Positions 36,701-48,700 of a stretch of DNA of 64,000 bases are shown in pieces. Position numbers and translations under genes: made by a program. This DNA comes from Adelphocoris suturalis (Eukaryota; Arthropoda; Insecta; Hemiptera; Miridae): positions 61,946,673-62,010,672 of the forward strand of contig CM061040.1 in NCBI GenBank assembly GCA_030762985.1, written 5' to 3'. How positions within the stretch are numbered: position 1 is the stretch's first letter; each line of letters opens with the position of its first letter. Under the pieces are notes generated by a model, which did not search any database, was not told the DNA's origin, and saw only the letters and a list, made by a program, of their open reading frames with translations.

Positions 36701-39700
36701 TAGTAGGACGAGGAAAAGACTGTTTACTTATGCAGCGGCATGTTTCACATCACCTGTGGTGACTTTTCAAAGAAAATATTTGAAAAACCCACGGAAACGC
36801 GGATTTTTTCGGAAAGACACAGGGGTTTGCGCTCCCCTACGTTGGCTACCCTGCGCGCCTCCCCACGCTCGGCCATCTTGCGAGATGCAGAATTTCTTGT
36901 CACTTTAGTTGAAAGATTGTTGGATGCTGCAGGTGAATGACTGGGTGGTTGAAGAAAGTCGCCAGCCGAGGGTGGGCACTAAACAGGCTTCTCCTCAACC
37001 TACTATAATTGTACTCAATCTTTCCCGAAGATAAGTTGAGTTAGTAGTATTCGTAGAAGACTGTTAAGTTATGCAGCCCATTTAGGGATATGATTCACCT
37101 GCTGTTTAGGGGAGGTGGTGAAGGCACGAGAGAGCTCCCAGGAGTAAATCCAGATGAAAAACGCTGCAAATTATTACATAATGGTTTATTATTTCAGAAT
37201 CAGATCTGTCAGATCTGATAGCCAGCTATAGTAACCAGCAGGCTCTGAGGCTTTCGCCAGTCTCTTTTCTAGTATCCACCTTTGTTCTCGCGTTACAGGT
37301 TGTGCTCCCAATGGGGAGCAAATGGATGATCGTACAGCCACCCGAGTGGTCTCATTCAATCCACGGAGCTAATTTCTACAGGAATCAAACTAAAACCGTA
37401 GGTACACTGGATTCCGAAAGCATCTGGGGCCTATCCCAGTCGATTCGGCGTCCGAAATTATTTGGGTGACGACACCCCACTTACCTATGGCAGTAATATA
37501 AATAAACAGCTATTCATCCAGAGGGTTCAGACTCCAACCTGCCCATGTAATGCAATTTTAATTTAAAAACGAATTGCTTCGAACTATCTGAGAAGATTTT
37601 GGGAAGAAGAAGAACGAAGGATTTTAGATGGGCTGGATCAATTATTTTTGTAACATACTATAGTATGATATAATATACTAAATATACTAGAGTGTTCAAG
37701 GTAGGTTAAATGTTATATGGGGTAAAAGTAATAAAATATATATTATATCCGTTCCGATACGCCCAGGACGTCTTTCTGCTACTCCCCAGGTTCCGTTCCA
37801 CAATGCCCCTAATGCCGAACCCCCCTCAGGTTGGCGCGACGTATTATATGGGTATAACACATAAAAGTAATAAATATCCATTCTCCTACACCCCTCTGCT
37901 ACCCCCCTGGTCACCCCAGCCCACACAAGGTGCCGCGGCGCCTCCTCTCACTCCACCCCCCACTCACCCTCCTCACCACCCACCGTGACCCCCCGCCAAG
38001 CGTCCCAGGCGTGCGCATCGGAATAGCATCTATGCGAGTAAAGCGATCGGAATGGTTTAACGTTAGGACCAACTAGACTCCAAATGGAGTCTATGTACGA
38101 AAGAACGGGTTTTTAAAGTAAATTCTTAGGCCTTTTATGGCCCGGACGGCGAACGGCGGACGGACATTTCAAATATGGATTCTACACACCTTGAAACGTA
38201 AAGTAACAAAGTTTGAGGGGGAGTTATAAAATTTTTTTGCTATACTATCACATAGGCGTATTATTGGAAATAATAAACCAAAAATGTTCGTTCACTAGTG
38301 GTCCAAAAGAGCCCAAGTAGGTAGCGTTCCTGCCCTGGAGAGGGGGGAGGCCAAGGGCCAATCCACCAAAACCATTAATTCCGCTCACCTCCCCCCCTTC
38401 TCACCAACTGAGGTGCAACCAGGCAAAATATAAAAGGGTCAATAACCGATTTATGGTAACCATAGGTCACTCCATGATGGGACTAAATGGTGCTCAATGG
38501 AAAGTCAAATAGATCTCTTATGAACGGATGGGCATAAAAGTAGTAACATAAATAAATCATGTCTGTAGGTCACTCCCCAATTGAGGTAAATGGCAAATGG
38601 TGCTCAATGGGTTGTGTAGGGGCCCATATATCGCCCAATGCCTCCCAAACACACCTGAGCTACTTCCTCTGGGCTTCAACAGGTGGGTTGGAATGGCCCC
38701 AAGTAAATATTCCGCGAGAATAAATAAATGAAGGCCCCGAAATGTAGAACTTTGGAAGAGATTGACATGTACAGTATTATGAAGTATGGAGAAATGAATA
38801 GGTATGAGGTGTAAGGATTCTGACCTGTTTGCGTGCACGTGTCTTCCTTGTTGCTGGGGGCCCCCGCTGACATCCATCAGCCAATCCGTAGTTGATAGGC
38901 CCGTTATAGAGAAGGGGACGAGAGTAAGACAATCCACGAATCCGTGAGAAGATTACACAGGAAAATGTGCACGAGAAATATAAGGCTATCAATTAAAAGT
39001 AAGTCGAAAATGGCGGTCGATACGGCAGGGACGGGAGTTGTGTGTGGAGTCTTCAATCTAGGTTTAGCGGGAATAGTAACAGTTGCAGAAAAATGAGTAG
39101 ATGGGGGTGGACATGCAATCCAAACCAAAGTTCACATTCAATACCTCCAACCCATCCAACAATGGACACCTACCCATCTGCACCAAACATACCCCCCACC
39201 ATCAAAATACCGATTTTGATCAACACCGAAAAATTAGACGAGAAACAAATCTGAGAACGCAAATATAAACGCGAATAAATAAGAACACGAACAAGGGGGA
39301 AAAAAACAATTAATTGAAACAATACCCAACCCTAACAAGAATAATTCATAATTTATTATATTTAAGGAGATGATGGAAGGAAAATCACTTGGTAAGTGGG
39401 CTGCATTACAGTACCTGAATGGGTAGTGATTTGTAGCATGCACGTAATTACGTATGTTCCGGGCAATTGATTTGCTACTCGTCCTGAAGGCCACCGACCG
39501 AATACCAAAAAATGAACGTGTGTCAAGAAGTTGAATCCATCTTGGGTGAAGAAGGGATCTTACATAAAGGGCGGGAATTAAGAATGGCACTAATTCGTGC
39601 GAGAACGGCTGAGAATTCTTCAAAATTTAAAATTCTCTCCCCCATAATTCTTTTTAATTGAAATTTGATTGATTTTACCCCTGCCTCGCAAAGGCCCCCG

Positions 39701-42700
39701 AACTTTGGGGCATATGGTGGATGGTGGAAATACCCACTCTATTTCATTTCTAGCTAAACTGCTTTCAACTGCGCCTCGAAAATTGCAACCTTGGTAAGTA
39801 AAGACCATAATCGGCATTCCTCAAATTTAAATAAACCTATCAAAACAGGCCAAAAAGGCTTCAGTGCCAAGGGAGGTGACAGCCTCAATATATATAGATT
39901 TTGTTGCCAAACAAATAAATATTGCTAAATAGTCCATTTGCGGTGCAGCATTTCGTCTAGGGCTATTCTTGATAAAGAAGGGACCTCCAAAGTCAATACC
40001 AGTTGTTGTGACAACTAGGATGCAAACACCAGTGTTGGTAGAAGGACGACTAGGTGTAACTCGTCATGGAGGGAGAGGAGCCATCTCAGGTTGGAATGGT
40101 TTGACTTGGAATTTATAGCAAGTCAGACTCTTGAAAATACGTTGGCGAAGTAGAGCCCTAATGGATGGGATCTAGTAATACTTGTTCAAAAGTGATTGCA
40201 CCAGCCTAGGACCTCCGGCTCCAGAGAATTTATGGTAATAATCACATAATAATACAGCCAAACGTGAGTTACGAGGAATAAGAAGAGGATGTTCAGTTCC
40301 AATGCTATAGGCGCTGCCGAAATCCTACCCCCCACCCTAACATAACCCGACCTATCAATAAAGGGCAAAAGGGTTCTCAAAGGACCATTCCATTCCATTT
40401 TGGATCAGTAGGTACGAATATCATTAAAGAAATGGGGATACTAGGTGGCCTCTAAAAAAAACAAGCCACGTTCCCGGTACTCGCTCGCTTTAACTGGTCC
40501 TAACATCCAATCAGATTTTGGAACGCTAATTATTTTCATTTTAATGTTGTAAAGAAATCTCAGCACAAAGGTAAACGCTGCTGCAAGCTGCACAGAAGTG
40601 AACGTACAAAGTCACAAGAAATTCCGCATCTCGCAAGATGGCGGAGTGTGGGGAGGCGTGCAGGGTAGCCAACGTAGGGGAGCGTAAACTCTGGTGTCTT
40701 TTAAAAAAATCCGCGGTTCCGCTGGTTTTTTCAAATATTTTCTCTGAAAAGTCACTGCGCGTGATGAGAAACATGCCACTGCATAAGTAAACAGTCTTCT
40801 ACAAAGACAATAATCATACTGATGCGTCAATTTATTTCCAAAAACCATTATGGGGCTATGGATGACCTCATGGATACGTATTATATGGTTACGGTTGCTA
40901 AGGAGTATCGAAAATTTCTTAGATTCAACTTCCAGGGGAACTTGAATGAATTTACATGCTTAATGATGGGGTTATCAGACGTATCCCAGTGTCAATTACC
41001 TAGATGATTTTGGGATCCTGGGTTCCTCATCTTCTGACTGTAGGTCTCATGTGTTACGCTCCAGGAAAATAACCCTCACAGTCGAAGAGGTTTGGTAACC
41101 CTGGCCTCTTAGCTCTGGTCGTTAGAGCGTTGCAACTCCGGGAAATTAATAATAATTTCTCGTAGTTGTGACGACGCGAGTTCGAACTCCTGTCGAGGTA
41201 TCAAATATTTTTGGTCCGTTACAGTGGCACAGTCGAAATAGGACCCGAAATCATACGAAACAATAATTAATTAAATCCCTCTCGAGCCAAAAGACTGTAA
41301 ACATCACATTTCCTGTTGCTATGCCTTTCATTTCCTCACTCACTTGAGTCAAAACCGTGACAATGACCTCGCTCGACTGCTGACTTGTTCCAGCGAGCAT
41401 CTGCTGAGCCAGCGGCCTGCAGTTACACTTCGTCATTCGTCCGACCCCAAACCAGCCGAGACGGCTGGTATTTGACTCCGGGGAAATGTTACGCTCCAGG
41501 AAAATAACCCTCACAGTCGAAGAGGTTTGGTAACCCTGGCCTCTTAGCTCTGGTCGTTAGAGCGTTGCAACTCCGGGAAATTAATAATAATTTCTCGTTG
41601 TTGTGACGACGCGAGTTCGAACTCCTGTCGAGGTATCAAATATTTTTAGCCCGTTACACATGTCAATGCTTTAATAAATTTATTACAAAGCTTGCGGTGT
41701 ATTATTAACTGGGATAAGTGTGTTCTTGAACCTGCCCAGCAATTCACGTTAGTAGACTTTGCTTTATGACACATGCCCTTAGAATCGGTCAAAGGGAAAT
41801 TTTTAGCTGCTAGCAATTTTTCTTTTGAGAAAAAGTTCAACCCACCTAACCCATCAGTCCACCAGGACTTTCAATGGTGGGATGATAATGTTTTTATACG
41901 AGAAACAGATTGAATAATGAATATTTTTCAGTAATCTGAACAATAAATGTTCTGTTATAGTTAAAACAGACGCCTGTCTGTATGCCCAACGGGTGTGGTG
42001 TGACGGACATACAGTCTGTGGATGGTGGTCCCAGGAAGAGGCCTCAGGCCATAACAGCAATTTTCTTGACTCTACGCCACTTTGGTGGCGTCCGTGACTG
42101 AGTTAGGAACGGATCATTGCAAGGATCGTTGTAAGGTCTGATAATACTAGAGCCACCAGCTATTTTAATCGACAAGGCTCAATTGTCTCCCCGAGGTTAT
42201 TCTCCATTACCCTGGAGATTTGGAGTTGGTTTGAAAACCGAGGGAATGTTATCTTTGCATCCTATATTGCCTCCATTGATAATACCGTGGCAGATGAATG
42301 CTCCTGGCTTCTCTCAGGGGACAAAGATTGGTCTCTGCGGGACTTTTTTTTTTTTTTTTTTTTTTTTGCTCGCACACCTGCTGTGTGTGGCATCACTTCT
42401 TGTTGTGGAATATATTAAGCCCAGACGACCTCCGAGCGTAGTGACCAAGATCACTCCTTATTACTTACACCAAACTCACGCCAAATGTTGGTGAAGTGGG
42501 TTAGTGTTGACCAGCGTGGGAATTGATATTGCCCTTAGGCCCCACTCCACTAGATACACTACTGTCTCTGAGACAAAGAGAGGGGGGGCCCCCTGGATAC
42601 CATTTTCTGGGGGGCGGGCTGGACACCCTCCTCTGCAGTGTTCGTTGGGTTTTATGATAGGTCCCGAGTTCAACTTCCTGTGCTTGCAGCCATTTTCTTG

Positions 42701-45700
42701 GCTTGCACATCTATATTCTGTCCTTAGCAGAAAATTTCTTACATGCTGACACCTGACAACAATCTATTTTACCATTCTTTGGGATAAGCATACAACTATT
42801 ATGATTGGATTTTTAATGTGTTAGGAACATGTTACATTATTCATATTTGCATTTTTTATACTGCCAACTTATAGTCGATTCCTGATTCAACAATGATTTG
42901 TCATTGGCTGCGTACCCCTATAGGTTAAGTACAGCCAGGATCCTTTTCAAATCCCAGGGGCCCTATTTTCCCCCAGGGATCTTCAAACATCAAGAGAGAG
43001 GGGGGAGAGGAGGGTGGGTGCAGTACGACAGAAAGGGGCGGGTAATGGAGGTCCAGTGAACATGGGCCAGGACCGGCACTTCCCCCCTCCCTGCTCCATT
43101 AGGGGTGGCGGAGGAACTGTAATGCGCCTTTTTCTTTGCTTTCCATCAGGGGGTAAACTGTCCAGGTTGTAGTTTTGTTTCCCTTTAAACATCGACATAG
43201 TTAAATCATCCTCTAGTACCCCTAGATATAATTGACGAATAAACGAACTTCCTAGAGAAGTTCATTCATAATTATGTCAGGGAGACTAGAGGGTGGTTTA
43301 CACCCACCCGTTACCCTGCCCTTTATCATAGAAATGCCAGGTGAATCTTTGATCTAGTGAAGATAGCCGGGGATGGTGCTGCCAACAGGCAGGGTGGAAT
43401 GGCGGGTGGTATGATCTCCTTGTTGTTTTTTGCCTGCATTCGGTCTTTGTCATAATTTTACTCATACCTGTTTCCATACTTGTACTTTTTTTTACGTTTT
43501 TATTCCTCACAGGTGGACGGATGAAGGAATTCCTAACGAAATAATAACCGGGAATGACAGTGAGTTAGGTAGAGATGTGATTGACGTTGAAATTGAAGCT
43601 CGTTCAACAAACTTTTTGGATCAACTCAAAGACGATTGTTTTGACGATTTTCTCGATGATGGTGATCATGATACTCGGGAAATTTCAAATTCTTATATTC
43701 TTGATCCAGTTCCGAAAAGCGAAGGTGGTTCACCGCGCGTGGAGGGCCTATTATTCAGGCACGGGGGGTTGGAGGGCTCCGAGGCAGTCAGGCCAGGCGC
43801 GTTGCAGTGGCTTAACGACGCCCGTCGCGAAGGGGTTAAGGTCCACAACCGGACAATTATAAGTAAAAGCCCCAAAAGAGGGTAACTTATTCAAAGACCC
43901 CAAAGAGGACAACTAGTTACTCCAACAACTATACAATTATACTTGTATGTATAGTTAGTTTGGTATTTTTATTTTTCATAGCTGTTTTACAAGAACATTA
44001 AAAAAAAAAAAAAAAGCGAACTGTCAGGTAGAACTCTACAGTGTAGCGTTTTAGTGGTGTAACTCTACCGTTAAAGATGAAGCCCGTGTGAGAAATATCA
44101 TATGGTGCCACCCGCTTTTGAAATTGTGGACACGAAAACCATCATGATCTGCATTCTGGGATACGTACTACGCCAAATCGCAGAAGAATGTTTGAAGTTT
44201 GTTCAATCCGACTAAACTCGGGTGTACTGCATCTCAATCAATTTTTTCTGGCCCGAGTTATTTCATGCATAGTAGAGGAAAGGTTAGGATCCGATGAAGC
44301 TTTACAAACTTACCATAGAAAAGATTTCCAGCTAGAGTTAGCAGCCATTGATGGCATTCCAAATCCAATGACACAGGAGAATGGGTAAGAAGAGTGACAA
44401 TAGTACTGAACAAACCAGTACAGGTCCTGTTAAAAAAAAAAAAACTTTTATTACAAATGTATTCATTATGAAAAACCTGGTAATATAGAGTGTCAGGATA
44501 TGACCACACACATCAGCAGCTATTGTCGTCACATTGTTTGAATTATCGTTGAAAACAAATACAAAGACAATATTTTATTCTTTTGTAAATTATGTTCTTG
44601 TATTCCTCAGAACTGGTTTTCTACAGACCTATTGGAGTTTCAATCCAAAATAGGAAGGTGATATAGGTGGAAATAAACGCTAAGCACGTCTATCAATATT
44701 TAGGTTTTCCAACAACATATGAATGTCCCCAATTAAAAAGGATACAAATAATAATTTTCCGAATGAACACTGGTGTTCATCAAACTCATCGTTTACATAT
44801 AATTTTGCAGCTATGGCTCATGGCCAAATATCAGTATGGAATTACCGAAATATAAAGACACACTCAAACTTTTTTAGCATGGAACATGCTTTAGCCTTGG
44901 ACTAACTAGCGAAAAACGTAACGGAAATGTGTCACGAAGCATGCTTTAGCCTAGGACTAACTAGCGAAAAATGTTACGCGGATGTGTCACAAAGCATGCT
45001 TCAGCCTTGGAGACTAACTAGCAAAAAACGTTACGCAGATGTGTCACGAATCACGAAATTTTTTCTTTTGATTTTCACGTACAACCAAGCCGTTGCTGGG
45101 GAAATGAAACTTCTTTAGTTTTCACCGAACAAAAATCGTTCTCCACTCGATGGAAAGCTCTCGATATATCACTCATTTCTTTCGTACTTGTTCTTCTATT
45201 AATGTCGTAGTTTTATATTTATTTATGTTATAAATGGAATTAGTAAACAATGCCGCTTGTTTTGTAATCACATGGTTGAGAAGTTAATCTTGATAATAGT
45301 AATTGTAGAAACAATCATAACAGAAAATTACCTACCTAGGTACTCTGTTCTAATTTCGATTACTAAAACATTTATGTCGTAGTTTTAAATTTATTTACAT
45401 TTACGAATTAGGAGGAAGAAGGCTCAAAGGGAAGGTAACCGAGGGGATCCAGGGGGCGAAGTCCCCTGGCGAAGACAAGGGGCGGAGCCCCTTGCGAGGC
45501 CCGAAGGGCTGAGTTTTTTAAATTATTAAATAATGAGTAACAGGACGTTTCCATTTTTTGAAGTGTAAACTTCTATAGGCGCACCGCGTCGAAAAATTTA
45601 GCGGAGTGTGAATACGATTTTACCTTCACGTTTTTTTTCCGTCACGCTATTTTTTCTTTTGATTTTCACGTACAACCAAGCCGTTGCTACGTTGTACGTG

Positions 45701-48700
45701 AAATGGGCTTCTTCATGGGGAAATGAAACTTCTTTATTTTTCACCGGACAAAAATCGTTCTCCGCTCATTGGAAAGCTCTCGATTTATCACGCATTTCTT
45801 TCGTACTTTTTCGCATTAATGTCGTAGTTTTATATTTATTTATGTTATAAATGGAAATAGTAAACAATGCCGCTTGTTTTGTTGTCACTTGGTTGAGAAG
45901 TTAATCTTGCTTATAGTAATTGTAGACGCGCACCATAACAGAAAATTACCTACTTAGGTACTCTGTTCTAATTTCGATTTTTAAAACATTTATGTCGTAG
46001 TTTTAAATTTATTTACTTTTACGAATTAGCGGGAAGAAAGCATGTTCCATGTTTTAGCATTTTAGCCGAAGGCTCAAGGCGGAAAGTTACCGAGGATCCT
46101 TCTCCACCTGTCCACTTTTACTTTCCCAACATCCCAACAGAGTGGAAAGTAATGTCCAATTTTACTTTCCCAACATCCCAACAGAATAGAAAGATTTTTT
46201 CGGCAACCAAAATCTTTTTTTTTTTTTTTTTTTTCGACCGTCAAGTCACGGCACAAATATTGATTTCCTATTGATTTTCACCTACAACCAATCCGTTACT
46301 AGGGAAGTGTAACTCCCTTAGTTTACATAGCAGGAAAATCGTTCGCCACATTATGGAATTCTCTCAATTTATTACAACATTTCATGATGCCTAAGCTTCG
46401 GCAGTGTCAAGGGGAGCTGATTCATTACACTAAGTTATAAACTAATATTGCTTAGTAATCATATGGAACTAATAATGTGTAAAATTAATCATTATTAAAT
46501 GATCTGACCGTAGAACTGTAGTAGATCTACAGTCCGGTTTTTTTTAACACAGAATGTGTTTTAGCCATGGACTAACTAGCCGAAAATGGAACGCGGGATG
46601 GTAACGAAATGTGTGACGGATGATTTTCACGTACAACCGAGTCGTTGCTAGGGATATGGTACTTCGTCGTTTTTCATCCCACAAAATTCGTTGACCATCC
46701 GTTCGAAAGCTCTCGATTTATCCAACAATATAATGTTAACTACTGCGAAGTGCGTGTCCAACAAACTGAGTTATGAGCATGGTTATATAAATAATTGTTT
46801 ACACACAGGTGATCATTCTCAATAATTGATATTGTGAACATGATTGCAACCGCTTGTTAATTTCTGATGATTTCATTGAGCTTGTGTTTCGATGATTTGA
46901 TTCATAGCAGGTGATCTGAGTATAACGAAAACGGTTTGATTTGTGAAGCGGAGGTTAAATAATTTGAATAGGTAATTTCTATACTTTACACTCTAGGAAG
47001 CTGTAATTTCGTTTGTAGCCTCTTTAGGACATTTACTTGACGATGCTCAGGGTCCGGATCAGATGTGTGGCTCTTAAAGCTAATTTCTATGCTTTACACT
47101 CTAGGAAGCTGTAATTTCGTATGTAGCCTCTTTAGGACATTTACTTGACGATGCTCAGGGTCCGGATCAGATGTGTGGCTCTTAAAGCTAATTTCTATGC
47201 TTTACACTCTAGGAAGCTGTAATTTCGTATGTAGCCTCTTTAGGACATTTACTTGACGATGTCCAGGGTCCGGATCAGATGAGTGGCTTTTAAAGCTAAT
47301 TTCTATACTTTACACTCTATTAAGCTGTAATTTCGTATGTAGCCTCTTTAGGACATTTACTTGATAAATCGCTCTTGATTTATCACGAATTTATTTCGTT
47401 TTTTTTCTTCGTAGTTTCATACTATAACTATATAAATTGATGTTATAAATGAATAGTAAACAATGACGCTTGTTTGGTTGTCATTTGGTTGCGCGACAAC
47501 ACAAACACATTCTGTGTTTCAATAATTTCGTCCGAAGTATGTAAATAGAGGTAACTCAGCGGAGCGCCGAGTTTTTTTTTTTTTTTTTTTTTTCCCACAA
47601 AACTCTCTTTAAAGGCATACCAGTAAATTGAAAAATTAACAAATAAATAAAATAAGTGGGAAGGATATGTAAGTTTACCCAATGCCGACTATAGGGATGA
47701 GGGAAGTTTCAGAAGGATGAGGAGGAAGAGTGGAATAGGAGGAAGAGCCCCTATAAAATGACCACCTGTTCAAGTAAGATCCCCTCAGAACGCGGGTGGT
47801 GAAACCATGGAATACTCCTGCCGAGATGCCCCACTCGAGTATCTCTGTGGCACTTTTCCCACACCACACTCCACGCCATGACACATGTGTGGCCATGGCC
47901 TTGATGTTATTGGTTGCGACTCCAGGATTATGGCAGATCCGTTGGGCTAGATGGCAATGATATCCAGCTTCTTGCCCTGGTCACTCAGTATGTGGTATTG
48001 TCTCTCCCTTTTAACATCCCAGCCGCAGGATGACAAAGCGCCTGCTATCTGCTTGGCAATCGCATCATGATGTAGAATGTGGCCACCAGGAGTACGAGGT
48101 CACTACTGCACCACATGGTATAGGTTCTCATTTTTACCCCAACAGACACTGTAAAGGGTGTCATCTGTCTCACAACTACCCCTTGAACAACTCACCGAGG
48201 TGGCTAATGTAGCCTCCCGGGCGGTGTGAAAATGGCGATAGACACGGGCCCCAATGCCCTTTGAAGTATAATCTACTTCACTAGGAAGAATATTCGGATT
48301 CAAAGCACTGCCGAGGTTCATTACAATCTACCGAGTCATGAAGAGCAGCAGCAAACTCAAAAGATGAGCTGGGTTCAGGAGCAGTTGGTTTAGCTCCATC
48401 ACAACTGCTGATTGACGAAGTTAACATTTACAGCAGAGTGGGCGACCTCCAAGCTCGAGCCACTGAGGGCAAGTAGACGCTGGCGGTGTAAATATGGGAT
48501 GCTGGCCGAAAGAGAGGCAATACCCAGCTCATCGGATTTGACTGGTGTGTGGATGGAGGGATTTGGGAAACCAGTTGGGAAGCCCAGCCAAGGGCTCACA
48601 GCAGAGCGAACTTCATGATCTAACTCAAGCTGCCTTTTCAGTAAGCCTGCCAAAAACTAACCCATAGGTTAGCTTTGGCAGTAAGTACATGCAAAGCAGG

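Larger units (their letters stand above)
29950..44313 (-). other. HTT intron e-f (14.4 kb)
   Basis: The largest intron. It holds, left to right: a G-run (30490-30513), T-family copy 4 with the copia insertion, gag-like debris (35740-36400), a MITE (36661-37045), unassigned sequence (37160-39390), a BEL/Pao relic (39400-40400), a MITE fragment (40605-40805), a TRIM element (41052-41658) and T-family pieces near 43200-43500. Confidence 0.82.

Noticed and set aside
38090..38170. CGGACGGCGAACGGCGGACGG motif as a regulatory array
   Set aside because: Short GC-rich stretch without a second copy or context; probably repeat debris.
41103..41202. A true tRNA gene
   Set aside because: D-arm and T-loop are tRNA-like, but the anticodon stem-loop is enlarged by an internal hairpin, the acceptor stem is only about 4 bp, and the module sits inside paired LTRs.
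42346..42367. Long T-runs as polyA tails of LINEs on the minus strand
   Set aside because: No coding remnant precedes them in the right orientation at 15791, 22841, 42346 or 46211.
43430..43885. Plus-strand 151-residue ORF as a host gene
   Set aside because: Starts in T-family repeat debris, no recognisable domain, no supporting splice context.
44338..44532. Larger exon e reading upstream through the T-tract
   Set aside because: The upstream part is a polypyrimidine tract plus intron; the AACAG acceptor at 44427 gives the right phase and homology.
46973..47364. CRISPR-like array
   Set aside because: Head-to-tail tandem copies with no unique spacers, in a eukaryotic intron.
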